Positions 10,701 through 22,929 of a DNA stretch of 64,000 nucleotides are shown in pieces. Under the pieces are notes generated by a model that saw only the letters and a program-made list of their open reading frames with translations, searched no databases and was not told the origin of the DNA. The first letter of the stretch is position 1; every line of letters starts with the position of its first letter. The stretch is from Volvox africanus (lineage: Eukaryota; Chlorophyta; Chlorophyceae; Chlamydomonadales; Volvocaceae). Location: positions 558,001 to 622,000 of the forward strand of contig BSDZ01000021.1 of NCBI GenBank assembly GCA_030268105.1. The letters run 5' to 3'. Position numbers and translations under genes: made by a program.

Positions 10701-12942
10701 GATTGCGCAAGCCCTGGCTTATTATACCACTTGTTCCTACGACATATGTCTTGTTCCTCACCACCCGCGCCTTTGGACGCAGGCCGTCCTAGCCCACGAG
10801 CTGGGTCACCTTAAGTGTGACCACGGGCTGTGGTTGACGGTAGCCAACGTCTTGGCCAGCGGCACCGTGTCCGTGCTGCCTGTTGTAACGGGCATGGTGC
10901 AGGAGGCGCTCATGCGATGGCTGCGGGCTGCAGAACTTACTTGCGACCGGGCGGCGCTGCTGGTGGCGCAGGTACGGTTGGATGTCTGTACCTCTCTTTT
11001 GTACATGTGGCTTTGTATAAAAAGTGTATTCAGTCTGTGCGGTTGTACCTGTCCTACCTGCTATAGCTGTTCCAACCGATCTCAAATCTGGCGTTCCATT
11101 TTGCTCCCTACCGATACCTAGGATCCCAAGGTGCTGATTTCCGCACTCATGAAGCTGGCGGGTGGCTCTCCATCATTCGCATCTGAGCTTAATGTGGATG
11201 CGTAAGTGCCGGTCCTTGGGAGCTCTTGCCCGCGCTTGGTCACTTTCCTTAGGCAAGGTCCTCGCCGCATGGCGCATGTTGCTTGACGACCTCCGTCCTT
11301 TCCTTTTACCGCTAGGCTTCTTTGCAACCCTCGGCTCCTTTCCGCGGAAGCATGTACACTAGTGCCTCATGGTGCCCAGTGGAACCTAACTTCCACCACT
11401 CCTTAACCAACTTACGCCGTCCACATTGCATCGTTTCCGCGCCCACTTCGGGTTCTTTCTCTTTTTACTCTATCCTTTACCCCTTTCTCCGTACTCCTAT
11501 CCCTTATCGCGCCGGTAGCTTCCTGCAGCAGAGCCGATCCTATGAGGAGGCCACCAACAGCTTGCTGGGCTGGTACCTGCGAAATGCACAGACGGCGGCG
11601 CTAAGCCACCCGCTGCCGGTGATGCGGGCGCGGGAGATTGACAGGTAAGGCGGTATATCGACAGGTGTGCTTTCAGGCAGCGTGCTTGGTACGCAATGAG
11701 TGAGGTAATGAAAGCTAGGTTGGGGTTTAAGAATTAGGCAGGGCGTTTGCGGTCCGATTATGGGCCTGGCGGTGGGCTACGGCAGCCGCTTTCGAGTTGG
11801 CCTGTTAGGCACCCTTGAGGACTGGGCATCAAGAAGTCTTGGGTCGTTGAATTCGGGCACATGCCGTGATATCACGCATGCCATTATGTGACGTGGCGCC
11901 AAGCAAATTACCCAACAATTAACCATGTTGTCAGCTTTTTGTATATGCTGTATACGACAGCATATATATAGTACATGCACATATGCATAGTACCATAACA
12001 GAATAGATGAGCGCCGTCAGATTGGGAAGAAGGTACGGTGTGGTCCCAAGTGCAGTGTGGATACAGGTGAATCAGAATCAGTACCGACTTGGTTCGGGTC
12101 CACTTGGTTTCGAGGTTTAAATGTAATCTTACCCTTGCGCCTTTTACTTGCGGCCTGTCCTGTTTTGCCGTTCCGCAGATGGAGCCAGAGCACCCAGTAC
12201 AAGGCCCTCCTATCTAAGAACCGCTCTCACCGGGTCCAGGTTATGACGGCGCCACTGCCGCCGGGGCAGCAGCAGGTGCAGCAACAGCAGCAACCACAGC
12301 TGCAGCTTGGCGGGGCTGGCGGGGTCGGTGGCTCGGGGTCCCAAGGGACCATCGCGGCAGCAGGCATGTCGGGGCAGGTAGGACGATCAGGAAGGGCTAC
12401 TTCGCCACATTGATTTGCTGCTCTGTAGCCTTAAAAACCGAGCCGTGGGGAAGATGAGTCTGTAGAAGAAATAACGAAATATCCAAGGGGCCCTACTGGT
12501 AGAAGTCGAATAGCGGTGGGTCATCGGGCTTGGGTTGCATTTCAAGGCCGATTTCCTAAGGTCATCGGTAAAGGTACTGGGCCGTGATCCCTATTGTGGA
12601 GGACCCTAGCCTGTGATGTTAAGAGCTTATGTGCATATTCTAATGTTGCCATGATATAGCTCGCTCCCCAATGTACCTGGACAGGTATTTGAAATGTTGC
12701 GGCCGCCGGTGACCCTGCATGCCGCCAACTCGGCGTCGTCTCCAACATCATCGTCAGCATCCCCCTCTGCATTCCGGCGGCACGAAAGCTCATCATTAGG
12801 GCCCACGAGCGGCGCCGTGGTTAGCGATAACAACAATAGCACTGGCAGCAGCAGCAGTAGCACCTCTGCACCAGGCAGCAATGGCAGCAACGGTGAGGGA
12901 TTCAGCATCTGGTTGCCCTGGGGTCCGAAGGCAGGGCGGTAG
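7775..12942 (+). CDS. plastid M48-family metallopeptidase, PGM48-like, eleven exons
   Basis: Exons 7775-7891, 7975-8090, 8892-8968, 9512-9612, 9981-10025, 10341-10442, 10783-10971, 11122-11201, 11519-11644, 12179-12377 and 12685-12942 join in phase to 469 residues. Residues 1-39 are a basic Ser/Arg-rich leader fitting plastid import. The conserved core reads FRHPLDQQNTSML, PVPNAYTLAIAGHKPF, AVLAHELGHLKCDHG and RAAELTCDRAALL: HELGH supplies two zinc ligands and the catalytic Glu, and the Glu of RAAEL is the likely third ligand. SHPLPVMRAREID is another family block. The order and spacing match Arabidopsis At3g27110 (plastoglobule peptidase PGM48). Beyond the core is a Gln-, Gly- and Ser-rich tail of about 130 residues, probably disordered. 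Substrate is unknown. The gene is divergent from ASB. Confidence 0.93.
11942..11966. other. perfect 10-bp AT-rich hairpin in an M48 peptidase intron
   Basis: TATATGCTGT pairs with ACAGCATATA around a five-base loop. It lies in the 534-bp intron between exons ending at 11644 and starting at 12179. The low complexity of the surrounding sequence makes chance origin plausible. Confidence 0.35.
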
Positions 12943-13116
12943 TGGTAGCATTACGCCCATGCACACTGTTCTACGCGTTGACTATTTGTATATATTCAGA
13001 ATGCGCGAATCGTGGCTCCGCAGCTTGATTCCTGTTGACAGTATTTCGTCATGTATGCGGTGTTGGCCAACATGCCCTGCTCTGTACCTTGCTTCGCGAG
13101 GGCGGCAACGTTGTTG

Positions 13117-13160
13117 CTGGACGGCACTGCTCGCCCGCCAAGTAGAGTAGTGCCGTCCAG
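13117..13160. other. perfect 12-bp hairpin in the presumed 3' UTR of the M48 gene
   Basis: CTGGACGGCACT and AGTGCCGTCCAG are exact reverse complements separated by 20 bases. It starts 175 bp after the stop codon and before the TGTAA at 13687, so it would be transcribed. A stability element or a foldback remnant are both possible. Confidence 0.45.
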
Positions 13161-13686
13161 TAGTCATTAGGGCCCGTCTGGCACATCTTGGGGAAAGGCA
13201 GGGTGGTGGCAGCAGGTTTGGAGGCCTGGGTGAGGAGCTGGCAAAGGCGCAGGTGCTTTCTTCTTCGGTATCACTTCCAGTTCGTTCGCCGCGGGGAGTG
13301 GTTGCGTTACATACAGATCCAGTGGCAGTGACAAGGTGGGAGGATATCGAAAGTTGCAAGGAGCTGAGGAGAGAATTGACGGGGATGCGGCGGCGCCGAA
13401 TTTGTACCATATATATAGATGGATACATGTTAGCCCAAGCGTGGGATGACTTGTTCTTTCTGAGCGGTAGAGCGCCAACCGCTGTCGCATATGGGTGCAT
13501 GGGCGGGCGACAGCTTTATGCGCATATTTGCTCTGCTGTATGAGGCCTAACTGCCGAGAAAGTCAGCTTGTTGCAGAGAGATTGCGATATGCGCAGGAGA
13601 GGGATCAACCTTTACATCACACACGTTCGCAGCATGGCATTTAGCAGGCTTGATTTACAGCGCTATTCCTTGCTTGGCGATGAAAA

Positions 13687-13691
13687 TGTAA
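13687..13691 (+). terminator. candidate TGTAA polyadenylation signal of the M48 gene
   Basis: TGTAA is the usual polyadenylation signal in volvocine algae; this is the first plus-strand copy I found after the stop codon at 12942, about 745 bp downstream. Confidence 0.4.
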
Positions 13692-14236
13692 GGTGGACCT
13701 GCATCGCAGCAACAGTGCCTCCCGAATGTGGTCTTCTGTGTCATATGTAGCTATTCTGACGGCTACGTTCCTTTAATTTAATTAAGTTGCGGGTTACTGC
13801 CTCGTTGCTTCTTAATGTTACAATGGCCCTTGAGCAATTCCCTCGACTTATGCAAGGGCCAAGGACACATGTCCATGCCTACTGTAGGGGGGGCTATTGC
13901 TCAAACAAAACTGGATTGAACTGTTTCCAGCATGTGCCACCTACTCTGCGTCCTAGTGGCTATGTAGGCGCGCTAGTTAAACTCGACTGCCCTTCTGTTT
14001 TACATGATCGATTGTGGCGTATGATGTGATGTGCAACTGTGGCCAACTACTCGGCCATCGTCTCTTCGTTTCGTGTTAGGCGTGTCCAGTATGTCTTCGC
14101 GGAGTCGGGTGTGCAGGAGAAACAGTGATCTGTTCGGTTTTATGTTATTTTGTTGTGAGGGCTATGCATCTGACGAGGGAGCATCAGAGAGGAGAGTTGA
14201 GCAGACTACCCTCCCCCCCCGTCCTGTTAGGAGCTT

Positions 14237-17200
14237 GTGACCTACAAACAGGGTTCGTATGTATGTAATATGAGGTCCGAGTGGTCATTTCAAATGCAAG
14301 GCGCTTCAATGTCGTGTCCTGTTACAGTTATGTCTCATGGGTGTTTGGTTAGCACATTAGATATGATTTGGTTACGTCGGAAGGCTTTGGAACCGGATCC
14401 GTACGGAAAGTGTAAACATTCATCTTTGGAAAAGATGCACATGAAGATGGTTTTTGATACTGTTTTCATACCGCTGCAGCCAAATTTAGCGGAGTTACAG
14501 CGGCACGGACGGGTGCTGAACGGCATGAACCGAAAAACAGTGAAAATACACGCTAAGAGCAGCACAAATGAAGACTCATTTCTTAACGAACATCTTAATT
14601 ATGTGCAGCTAGGAAAAGTCTTGGCTCGTACCGCGTCGGAAACAAAAACCGGTTGCGATCCCGTAGGCTTTACTGGTGGGGTCATTGAGCTTTGCATCCT
14701 TGTCGGTGTGATTTCATACTCTCCGACACTTTGTCCCTTGGTCTATCTGGGCTTTGCGGCTGTGTGCCTACCCTATCGTATAGTCAGCTTCTCCAGCCGG
14801 AAATGGGCCTTCTTCCTTGTGGACTTCTGCTACGTGAGTCGGAAGACCAGCATATGATTATAACATGTTCATTCAGGCTAATCGCAAAAGAGATTACTTT
14901 GGGTAGGCACCGAAGAAGGCGAAGCCTCGTGGTTATAACCGGGGACGAAGCCTCGTGTTTTGCCCCTCGATTTTGCGGATGCAGCGGTGTATCTTGATCT
15001 AATGGGTTGCTTTGGATCCCTTTGCTCCACGCCTAAGAACAACATGTGCCAGCAGTATCACCATCAAAAGCTTTCCTTGCCCTCCGCCAGTTCGCCAACT
15101 TGGCATGTTGCGCCTTCCTGGTGCTTCGTCCCGAGGACCGGCAGCTTGAAGCAGCTATATACGCGCTGTGCGAAGGGCCCCTCGCAGCGGCCCTAATTGC
15201 CTGGCAATGCGCTTGGCTGTTAGGCTCACCCGACCATGTCATAAGGTGCGGCACTGCTTGGCACACACCTTCGAGGACGAATTGGAGAAGCAATCGAAAG
15301 AAGCGATTACACCACGGACCCTACGTCCTAGCTTGCCGACACGGTTGCCCTGCCTTCTTGGATAACCGTCATCAGATCCCCTAAGCATAGTTTCCAGTTC
15401 TCCAGTTCCGAACCCAAGGACCCACATTGTAGAAACACTCCCTTGCTCCTTGCTAGACGCCGTAGGCATCCTTTAGCAAGCATAAAAACGCAAAAATGCT
15501 TTTGACAGGATATCTTCTGCCATCGTGAAGAGAGCCATCGTGCCCGCCCTCTCCATTGCCGACTGCCCTTCAATCTCTCCCTGGCAACAGCGTCCTCATA
15601 CACTTGATGCCAGGCCTGGCGATGTACTGCCACCGTTACCTCGCGTTCTCACGCCAGCCGCTGCTGCTGGCAGCCCGCATTGCGCTCGCGCTCCTAGGCA
15701 AGGCTGACCTCTGGGCAGCAACCTATAATGGCACGAATGCAAACGGCGACACCAATAGCATTCACATCACATCGCGTCATGCTGCAATAAGTTGGACCCA
15801 GCGGCTTAAGGCGGCGGCAGCTGTTTCTAGTGGCCAGATACCCTGCCCGGCATTCCCTGGAGGCGTGGGGCTGGATATATCAATGCACACGGCAGCTCAT
15901 GGGCCAAGCAGGCTGCCGGCCGCCTTCAGCGGCGACACCCAGGAAAGCCCTTTTGCTCAGATGTCCGCCAACACCCGCCACATGCTCTTGGATGGAGCAT
16001 CCAGCTTGGGTAGTAGTGTCACATGCTATGCGACTCCGGCTGGGGCCCCGCCAACCTGCCCAGCACCTGCCTGGTTATGGCTGGGCGCAGCGCCACTGGC
16101 GTTCTATCTGGCATGGCAGATTTTATATTTCCTAATAGTTCAGGTGAGTGCATATCCGCCTACTAAGGCGATGCTATCAATACCATCGGCTGCTGTCGAC
16201 GCGCTCTATGCTTGTTTATCTATGCTGCATTGTCCATTATCTTCCTGGTGTTTGGAGACATGGTCCTCTGCACATGGCCGATTCTTCGTCTGCCGCATTA
16301 ACATCGCATTGCAGTTCAGATAGGCAAATGGCATTATAACTCAGGCTGCGACGATGCCTGCTGCGAACGGTTGCGCCGCCTTCAAGCCAAAGAGGATATC
16401 CAATCCAAATTAGGCGGTGAAGCCAGTCGCGTATATCATTTATACGTATACATATCGTCTCTGTACAGTAAATGAATAAGCATGTTGCCCTCCCGCATCA
16501 ATTGCTACCTAGCTTGTGTTCCGCAATTGATCGGGCATGCCTCCGCTTCCACCGGCTGCGTGATGGCGCAAGCCCTCAGGTTGCCTTCCGCCGCATGATC
16601 CTTTCTGGCGGCTACGATACCAGCTACCGTGCGCTGGCACGGCGCGCCCAGCGTGCCAACAGCCCTCTAAATCGTCTGGTGCGAAGGGGGGGCGTGGCAA
16701 GGCGGCTCTTCATGTACGGTGAGTGCTAATGTGGTTCTCGGCGAGGTCGCCCACGTGAAAGGGCTGCATACGTGTAAGCATTCCGATGGTGCCGGTGTTT
16801 GCTGCCCGATGATGTATCGACCGGTGTTGTGTTACGGAGAATCGTTTTGGAAAAAGGACTTGAGTACCGGGGCTCTCAGGCTGTGGCATCCAAATGTGGA
16901 TGATTTGGGTGCTGCGAATCGATCTCAGTCCTATCAGCACCGGGCTGGCCGCAAGGCAATCCAGCGCTGGACCGTCCTCCTCCTCAATCCGGCATTCTCG
17001 GCATCTCATGGTTGACACTTGGAAGCACTCTTGCTGGCGCCATAGCAACCTCATAGACGGTTGGGCTGCCTTATTGCATGTAGCACGTCTACTCGGTCCT
17101 TGCTTGCTCGTTGTGTATCTCCAGGCCTGCTGCAGCTCGCGTTCACGCTCGTGACTCAGCTGCTGGCGGTGGTGACGTACCACAGCTTTGCAGCGGCCAC

Positions 17201-17827
17201 TATATGGCAGGTGGGCGGCTGGGGTACGCCGCGTTGCGCATCCATTAGGTGTAGTGCGGGTCTGCCTGGGCACGTCGTCGCCTGGATATGATGGCTCTAG
17301 GAACGACTGCGGCTTATTTCAGATATGCCGGTCGCAAGACTTAGAAGCGCCTTCTGCCCGCTCACGCTGCAAGCTAAGCGATGAAGCTACGCACTACGCG
17401 ACAACCTCGTTTCTTGGGCCTCCAGTTGCGAATTGTTTAAGCCTGTTGGCTGACAGCAGTAGCAGCAGCAGCAGCAGCAGCAGCTTGCTACTAGTTCGCA
17501 CACAGAATCGCGATGGCTTCACGGGACATGCCATAGAGGATTTCACTTGCAGAGACGAGACATCAAAAGCTGGAATTGCTCAGGCGTGCTCCTTGCCTTT
17601 TCGTGACATATGCAAGTGCCCGACAACCTGCACGTGGCCTCTTCCCGCTGCCTCGCCGGGTGTTACCCCTTTCCGAGCAGGTCGTCAAGTTCCTGGTGCC
17701 GCTGTACTTAGGGGCCTGCCATCAATATCAGCGACTGCCGGCTCAGCAGCTGCGAGCGGCGATGGGAGTCTGGCGTCAGCTGGTTTCCGACGGGCAGACA
17801 TCAAGCAAAGCTCCTGCGATAACGTAG
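14237..17827 (+). CDS. glycerophosphocholine acyltransferase 1 (GPC1/DUF2838), multi-pass membrane enzyme; ends approximate
   Basis: Firm exons are about 14673-14833, 15091-15245, 15591-16143, 16580-16718 and 17125-17210, all in phase. They spell LPYRIVSFSSRKWAFF..VDFCY, ALCEGPLAAALIAWQ, VLIHLMPGLAMYCHRYLAF, WLWLGAAPLAFYLAWQ, YDTSYRALARRAQR and LAVVTYHSFAAATIWQ. This is the order seen in yeast and plant GPC1, which acylates glycerophosphocholine to lysophosphatidylcholine using acyl-CoA in the ER membrane. Several hydrophobic segments agree. A Ser/Thr/Gly-rich luminal-type insert of about 110 residues (from ~15715) separates two of them. The open frame continues upstream to an ATG at 14237; the segment NRKTVKIHAKSSTNEDSFL resembles the plant N-terminal helix, but the true start is unclear. 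Possible last exons lie between 17300 and 17827; I could not fix the stop. TGTAA occurs at 18184. Confidence 0.82.
17456..17483 (+). repeat. AGC trinucleotide repeat
   Basis: A short run of about nine AGC units lies just beyond the last certain GPC1 exon. It may be intronic or code for a Ser or Gln run in an unresolved terminal exon. Confidence 0.6.
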
Positions 17828-19256
17828 TGCTCCCATTGTATTATTAATATTAGTGCATCATGCTGGGCGCGTTGTGATGTAGCCGTGACGTGCGTGTGTG
17901 TGGGGTGTTTGCTTGCGATGGTGGGTTCAGCTCCATGCTTGATGCGCATGCAGCGGCCGTATTTTGTATATTGCGTATTTACATTTGTACGTTTAGAAGG
18001 GCTCTCGAAGGTAAATGGTATACCGCTGTATGATGGACGGACGTCGTAATCAAATGCCTGCATGGGTCTGGTGATCACTGAGATATACGTGAGCGTGAGA
18101 TATACATGCTAGCCCTTATGTATCATGCTAGCCATCAGGATTTCGTGGCCGAACAGGTCGCACGCTCATAATCCCTGTTCAGTTGTAAGAGCGATGTTGG
18201 AATCAGTGTATCCGTATATGGTTATGGACGATTGATGCACGAGATCGGTCTTCACTTGAAAACTTGCCCACCTGAACCCCGCTTCGAAGACAGTTAGGGA
18301 TGCAACGGTTCTAGCTGCGCTGGAAATGTTTAGCCCATGGTGGTAACTGTATACATGATAAGTTTATCGGCGTGGTGCTTATATCTTAATGGCAATGCAC
18401 TTATCGAGTTATGATGGTGATGGGCTTAACTGCTGCTTAAGGCGCATGTGCATTGCATAAAGGAGGATTTTTTCACCTGCATTTAATTAACGCCTTATCT
18501 ACGCATCGTGCCCTTGGCTTTGGGTGAAGCTTACTGAAGCGTACGGGGTGATAAAATGGTTTAAGGGCTGTCGATCCGTCGGACGCTGTGCTGGGCTCCC
18601 GACTTGCCTATGCATACCTGCAGATGGTGCATCATGATTATGATATACACAATGGACATTTCTTCGTCTTGGCTGCATCATCACAGCAGCTGGGATTCAC
18701 CTTTCGCAGTCTCTGAGCGCAGTTATGTGTTGACGGCATACAATTTATTAATTAAATTTACACTAACGAATAAATAGGCCTAAAATTTAAGCTTATCATG
18801 CTGCTGGCACGACTCGACCAGCCTAAACGACAGGCGAAATGCGATCGAACGGCTGCTGCACAACATTAAATAATTTTTAAAACAGCGTCATTTCAAATTT
18901 AAGAAATTCAATAACACCTAATAGCTCAGCCGCCGCAACTTGTTCCTATCTTTTGTCTTTGGGCACGTAAATACCTTAATCATGCATTCAAATGCAAGCA
19001 ATATATCATATGGATTGCACTACCTGTACTCCCATCATTGTGGGAATGACGTCAGCATGCTTACGGAATGGTTAATTAGTCAGGCATGATATGTAAGCTG
19101 ACAAATGATGTCGTGCACCGATTATGCGAGGCATAACGATTTAAGCAGCACCACAGCTAAGGCTTTATGAGTTATAGGTAATCAGAATTGTGCATATAAC
19201 CCAATCGTTAGTGCTATCTGCCTGGTTCCATCATCAGAGCAACGCCGCTCATCATT
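17828..19256. other. intergenic region between GPC1 and the GFY transporter
   Basis: AT-rich sequence without recognisable coding. It contains a TGTAA at 18184-18188 that could end the GPC1 transcript, and the upstream region of the transporter gene. Only one short open frame (minus, ~18500-18680) appears and has no recognisable content. Confidence 0.5.
18184..18188 (+). terminator. candidate TGTAA polyadenylation signal of GPC1
   Basis: A plus-strand TGTAA about 360 bp after the last plausible stop of the acyltransferase gene. Based on the volvocine consensus only. Confidence 0.35.
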
Positions 19257-20994
19257 ATGAAGATGCCGCGTGCTTCTTGCGACGAGGCCGCCGACATAGA
19301 GTCTCAGAGCTCTGATGAGCGACAAAAGGCAATGCGCTCTCAGCTGATGGCGCCAGTCAAGACGGCGACGGACGAGTGGGTTCGCGGCGACCCAGGTCAG
19401 CAGAAGATTGCTACAAAGACATCGGTGCAGAATACAAGAAACAAACTATGCGTCTTTATTCCACTCCTCACAGGTCCTTTCGGACTCCTCTGCTTCGGTA
19501 TGACCACCTGGTAAGTGTTTCTGACCGCGCACATCCATTGATATTGCCCAATCATTAGCTCAGAAACCGCAATATTTTTTTCTAACATTACCTTCTTCTT
19601 AAGTTTTCAAACCGAAGTATCGTTCTACCATCGACTTCTGATCAACAACTGACACGTTTGTTCTCCTTCCTCTTTCCCTCGTTCTCTGCCCATTAAATCA
19701 GCATGTTGATGTTCATCACAACAAAGTAAGTTGCTTATTGATGAAAATTGCATTATAATGTGGCTACATCAGGCTTATCAATATTGCGTACGATTTTATG
19801 AAATAGTTCGCTGCGAACTTTAACTGGTATTGTGGGCTGCCTTATTCGCAGATGGGCCGAGAGCAATTTCCTTCCTACCGTGATGTGCTATGCAATGTTC
19901 TATGGTGGCTTTGGTCAGTTCGTCGCTGGTGTCCTCGAGGTAGGTGCGGATATAAACATGGACACATGATAGCGTACGTACGTGTCACTATTGATAGTAA
20001 GATTTCTATATTAAAAAAATGATCATAGGCAGCACATTGATCATAGGCAGCGCTTATGCGGCTTGCCCGTTGATGGAAAGCAACTAACGTACGTCCTAAG
20101 TACGAAGAACAGCTACCTTAAGCCAAATTCCTCGATCAACATCTCCCTGAATTTTGAACTAATAACGAAATTTGCGCACAGCTAATCAAGGGCAACACGT
20201 TTGGCGGGACTGCCTTCTCCAGCTATGGCGCGTTTTGGATGGGCTGGTAAGTGGTTTTGCTTCGCGGAAACGACAGGCGCAAAATTTTAGCTTGTTCATA
20301 AATTAACACTTTTATATAAATTAAGATAATCGATACTCATGTGTCTTCGTTCTTGTTACTGGCTGATGAATGGCTGTATAATTGAAATGCGTCACAATAT
20401 TCCAATCCTTGACCTGGCCATCAGGTTCCTCCTCGAGTTCCTTTCAAAGCAGTATTCGAGTACCTTTGGTGGCGTAGCTGACACGGGCAAGACCCTATGG
20501 TGTGGCCTGTGGGCTTTCTTGACTGCCGGTGAGCACACGGTCCATTAGTAATAATGGCTCGAGGCATGATTCTGTTATGTAAAAACCAGTAGGACGATTG
20601 TAAATATTCCAGACGGAAGCATATGGAACTGGGTTTCATGCAAACAGAATTTCCTGCATTTGCTCATGTCTCATATGATCTTGCTCTCGCGTCTGCAATC
20701 GCAATCAAGGGACCGATTGTGTCTGTCACTTTCGTGCCTTTCCAACAACCCCCATCCAAAGGCTTTTTCGTTGTGACCATGCGCAAGAACGGCTGCCTGA
20801 TGACCATCTTCTCCTCGCTGGTGGTTACCTTCATCCTGCTGGCCGGGGGAGAGTGGAATGATAAGTGCCATCAGGCCGCCGGCTATGTCGGCTTCTTCTG
20901 CGGTGCATCTGCGATCTACGCCGCTTTTGCCTTCCTTTACAAGGTCGAGCTGGGCATCGTGCTGCCGGGCGCCCGGCCCGTGGCTTGGATTTAG
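19257..20994 (+). CDS. GPR1/FUN34/YaaH (SatP) family acetate transporter, complete, six exons
   Basis: Exons 19257-19510, 19702-19725, 19852-19939, 20182-20246, 20425-20528 and 20762-20994 join in phase to 255 residues. A hydrophilic N-terminus of about 60 residues precedes hydrophobic segments: TGPFGLLCFGMTT, CYAMFYGGFGQFVAGVLE, GGTAFSSYGAFWMGWF, TLWCGLWAFLTAGFF and later ones, consistent with the six-helix fold. The family moves acetate or other small acids (in some members ammonium) across membranes; in Chlamydomonas, members called GFY are linked to acetate assimilation in microbodies. The signature NPxPLGL reads TGPFGL here, losing the leading Asn-Pro. FGGTAFSSYGAFW matches the conserved second block. 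The second exon is only 24 nt. TGTAA lies 838 bp downstream. Confidence 0.92.
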
Positions 20995-22929
20995 ATGCTA
21001 CGTGATGAGGATCCAGATCAAAGTTCGTTAAGTAGGGTAATCAGGTCGCTGTCCAGGTGTTATGTACGTAGCCGGCGTCGAAGATGCTATGTTTTATACG
21101 TTTCGTGGTCATGTTTGTGGTCAGCGCCAATTTTCCGCCCGTGTTGGACTCGGGTGTGCGGCGCAAGTTGTACGAAGAAGCGGGTGTTCTAATTTCCGTG
21201 ATCATCGTCCCTGTTCAAATTGTGAGACTACTGTTGTTTTAAATTTTGCATGGCTTGGGTTGGATACATAGAAACATGTCATGGTCGGTGTAGGAACATT
21301 CGAGCAGGTAACTCGACGGAAGACGTCCCTCTTGCGTCTCCATGGGGGCGTAGGGAAAATGCCTGGAGCTCGTGGATTCGCGCCTGGTGCCTTATAGGGC
21401 ATGCAACCCACACCAAAGTAGGACTTTTGGCGTGTTGCTTGCTGCGCCGTAGGCGTGATTGCCGGATTGTGATTGCACTGTGATTGCCGGATGCTTTGTT
21501 GCGGGCAGGGCAAGATATATGAGAGGGCTTGGTCCCACCTGGCCGCGGAGCAAGGCAGTCCGAACTGTATACTTTTGGTGAACTGATTGGTGAAGAGTGA
21601 CGTGGTTTTCCATGTGTTGCGTTCCCTAGAGTTGCAGATATAGAAAAGCCTGCACCCAGGGATGCATATAAATTATGTGATAGGTTGAAATCTAGATGTC
21701 ATGTTGGCTTATGAAGCATTGGGTTATTTGAATTGCTGGCTTGGCTGGAAAGCTAGAATTTTGATGTGTAAAAAGAGCTTTATCTATAATGTCTGCCAAT
21801 CGTACCTCGTACACCTTGCCGTACGTACATGTGTAATCCAACCTTTACTATACCCTGGAAAGCAGGATTGTTCTCCAGGGTGAAAACATCACAGTCGTAT
21901 ATGATGGCACACGATGTCAACCTCTACCTAGGCGAATGCTAGAAGCTCAAGTAGTCCTAGCCAAAAGACACACACTAGGCGCAGTCACAATACACGTTTG
22001 AAGCCTGTTAAGTGTCAACCTGAGGAGGCGGGTGCCTCCTGAGCGGGCTGGCCTGCCTCCTGCCCGTTTTAAATGTAATGGGCATGACTCCATCAAGGGC
22101 TCCTCGTAGATTCGCTCCGGGTGAACGTGTCCCATTATGTACGGTATCCGCTCACCACTTATTTCCTTGCGAGAACGCTCGATCTAATGGACGAGCAAGC
22201 TCTAGGAAGGAGCTGTTTTATATTCGGTGTTTTTTAATCGTAACATTTATCGTGCATGTGTCCTATCGATACACACAGTATGTGTGTGTCTCTGCGCTTC
22301 TGCCGTTCATGGCTCTATCAGTGTTGTGTGGGTTGTAGCAAGTGATACGTAATGGGGATTGTGTTACGAAGCGGTGGTGTGATCACTAGGTGAGAGGAAG
22401 CGGGTAAACCCCAGTACCCTACTTCATGATCTTCCACACGTTTTTCCCCACATCAACCAATTACAAACGATGCCCGCCACGACGGCAGAACCCATCCGGA
22501 TTTAAATCATGGCTTCATTTTCTCTCACTGGAAGTATATTTGCTTCGAAGGCGGCATGATAGCAGAACCTGGTAACCTGGGAAAATCAACCAACTGCCCA
22601 TGATGGACTTCTTCGTGAGCTCCGCTAAAGCATGCTTTGTTTTAGTTCTTCCATATTATAAGATATTCCATAGTTGATTTCGGCATTCCTCCATGGCAGC
22701 GGTTTCGTGTCTTATAACCGCTGTCTCGATCACCCGCTGGAGCCTATGGTGCTTTGCACTTCATATGTCGCCGGGAGGTGGGTGGTGGCGGCGGCGGCCC
22801 AGATGCTGGCGTGTGACTGCTGACGAAGTTGCTGACAGGAATGGACGGAATCGAGCTGGCATCGGGTGAGGGACTTAGCTATGTTAAGGGCAGTGCAGTA
22901 CAGTATGTAAACTTGCAACGGGTGGTAGT
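20995..22929. other. intergenic region after the GFY transporter
   Basis: Holds the transporter 3' flank with TGTAA at 21832-21836. Two small hairpins occur: CCCTGGA/TCCAGGG near 21852-21880 and AGGAGGC/GCCTCCT at 22023-22040. No Walker A motif or other upstream AAA exon is visible, which matters for the orphan ATPase exons at 24539-25126. Confidence 0.5.
21832..21836 (+). terminator. candidate TGTAA polyadenylation signal of the GFY gene
   Basis: Plus-strand TGTAA 838 bp after the stop codon at 20994; long 3' untranslated regions of this order are common in volvocine algae. Confidence 0.45.

Larger units (their letters stand above)
12943..14236. other. intergenic region between M48 peptidase and GPC1
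   Basis: This is the 3' flank of the M48 gene followed by the promoter side of the acyltransferase. A TGTAA polyadenylation candidate lies at 13687-13691. A perfect 12-bp hairpin is at 13117-13160. Short open frames on both strands show no family resemblance. Confidence 0.5.

Noticed and set aside
15556..16323. Reading the 255-residue frame as a separate gene
   Set aside because: Its core (15591-16143) is an internal GPC1 exon with acceptor and donor in phase with the flanking exons.
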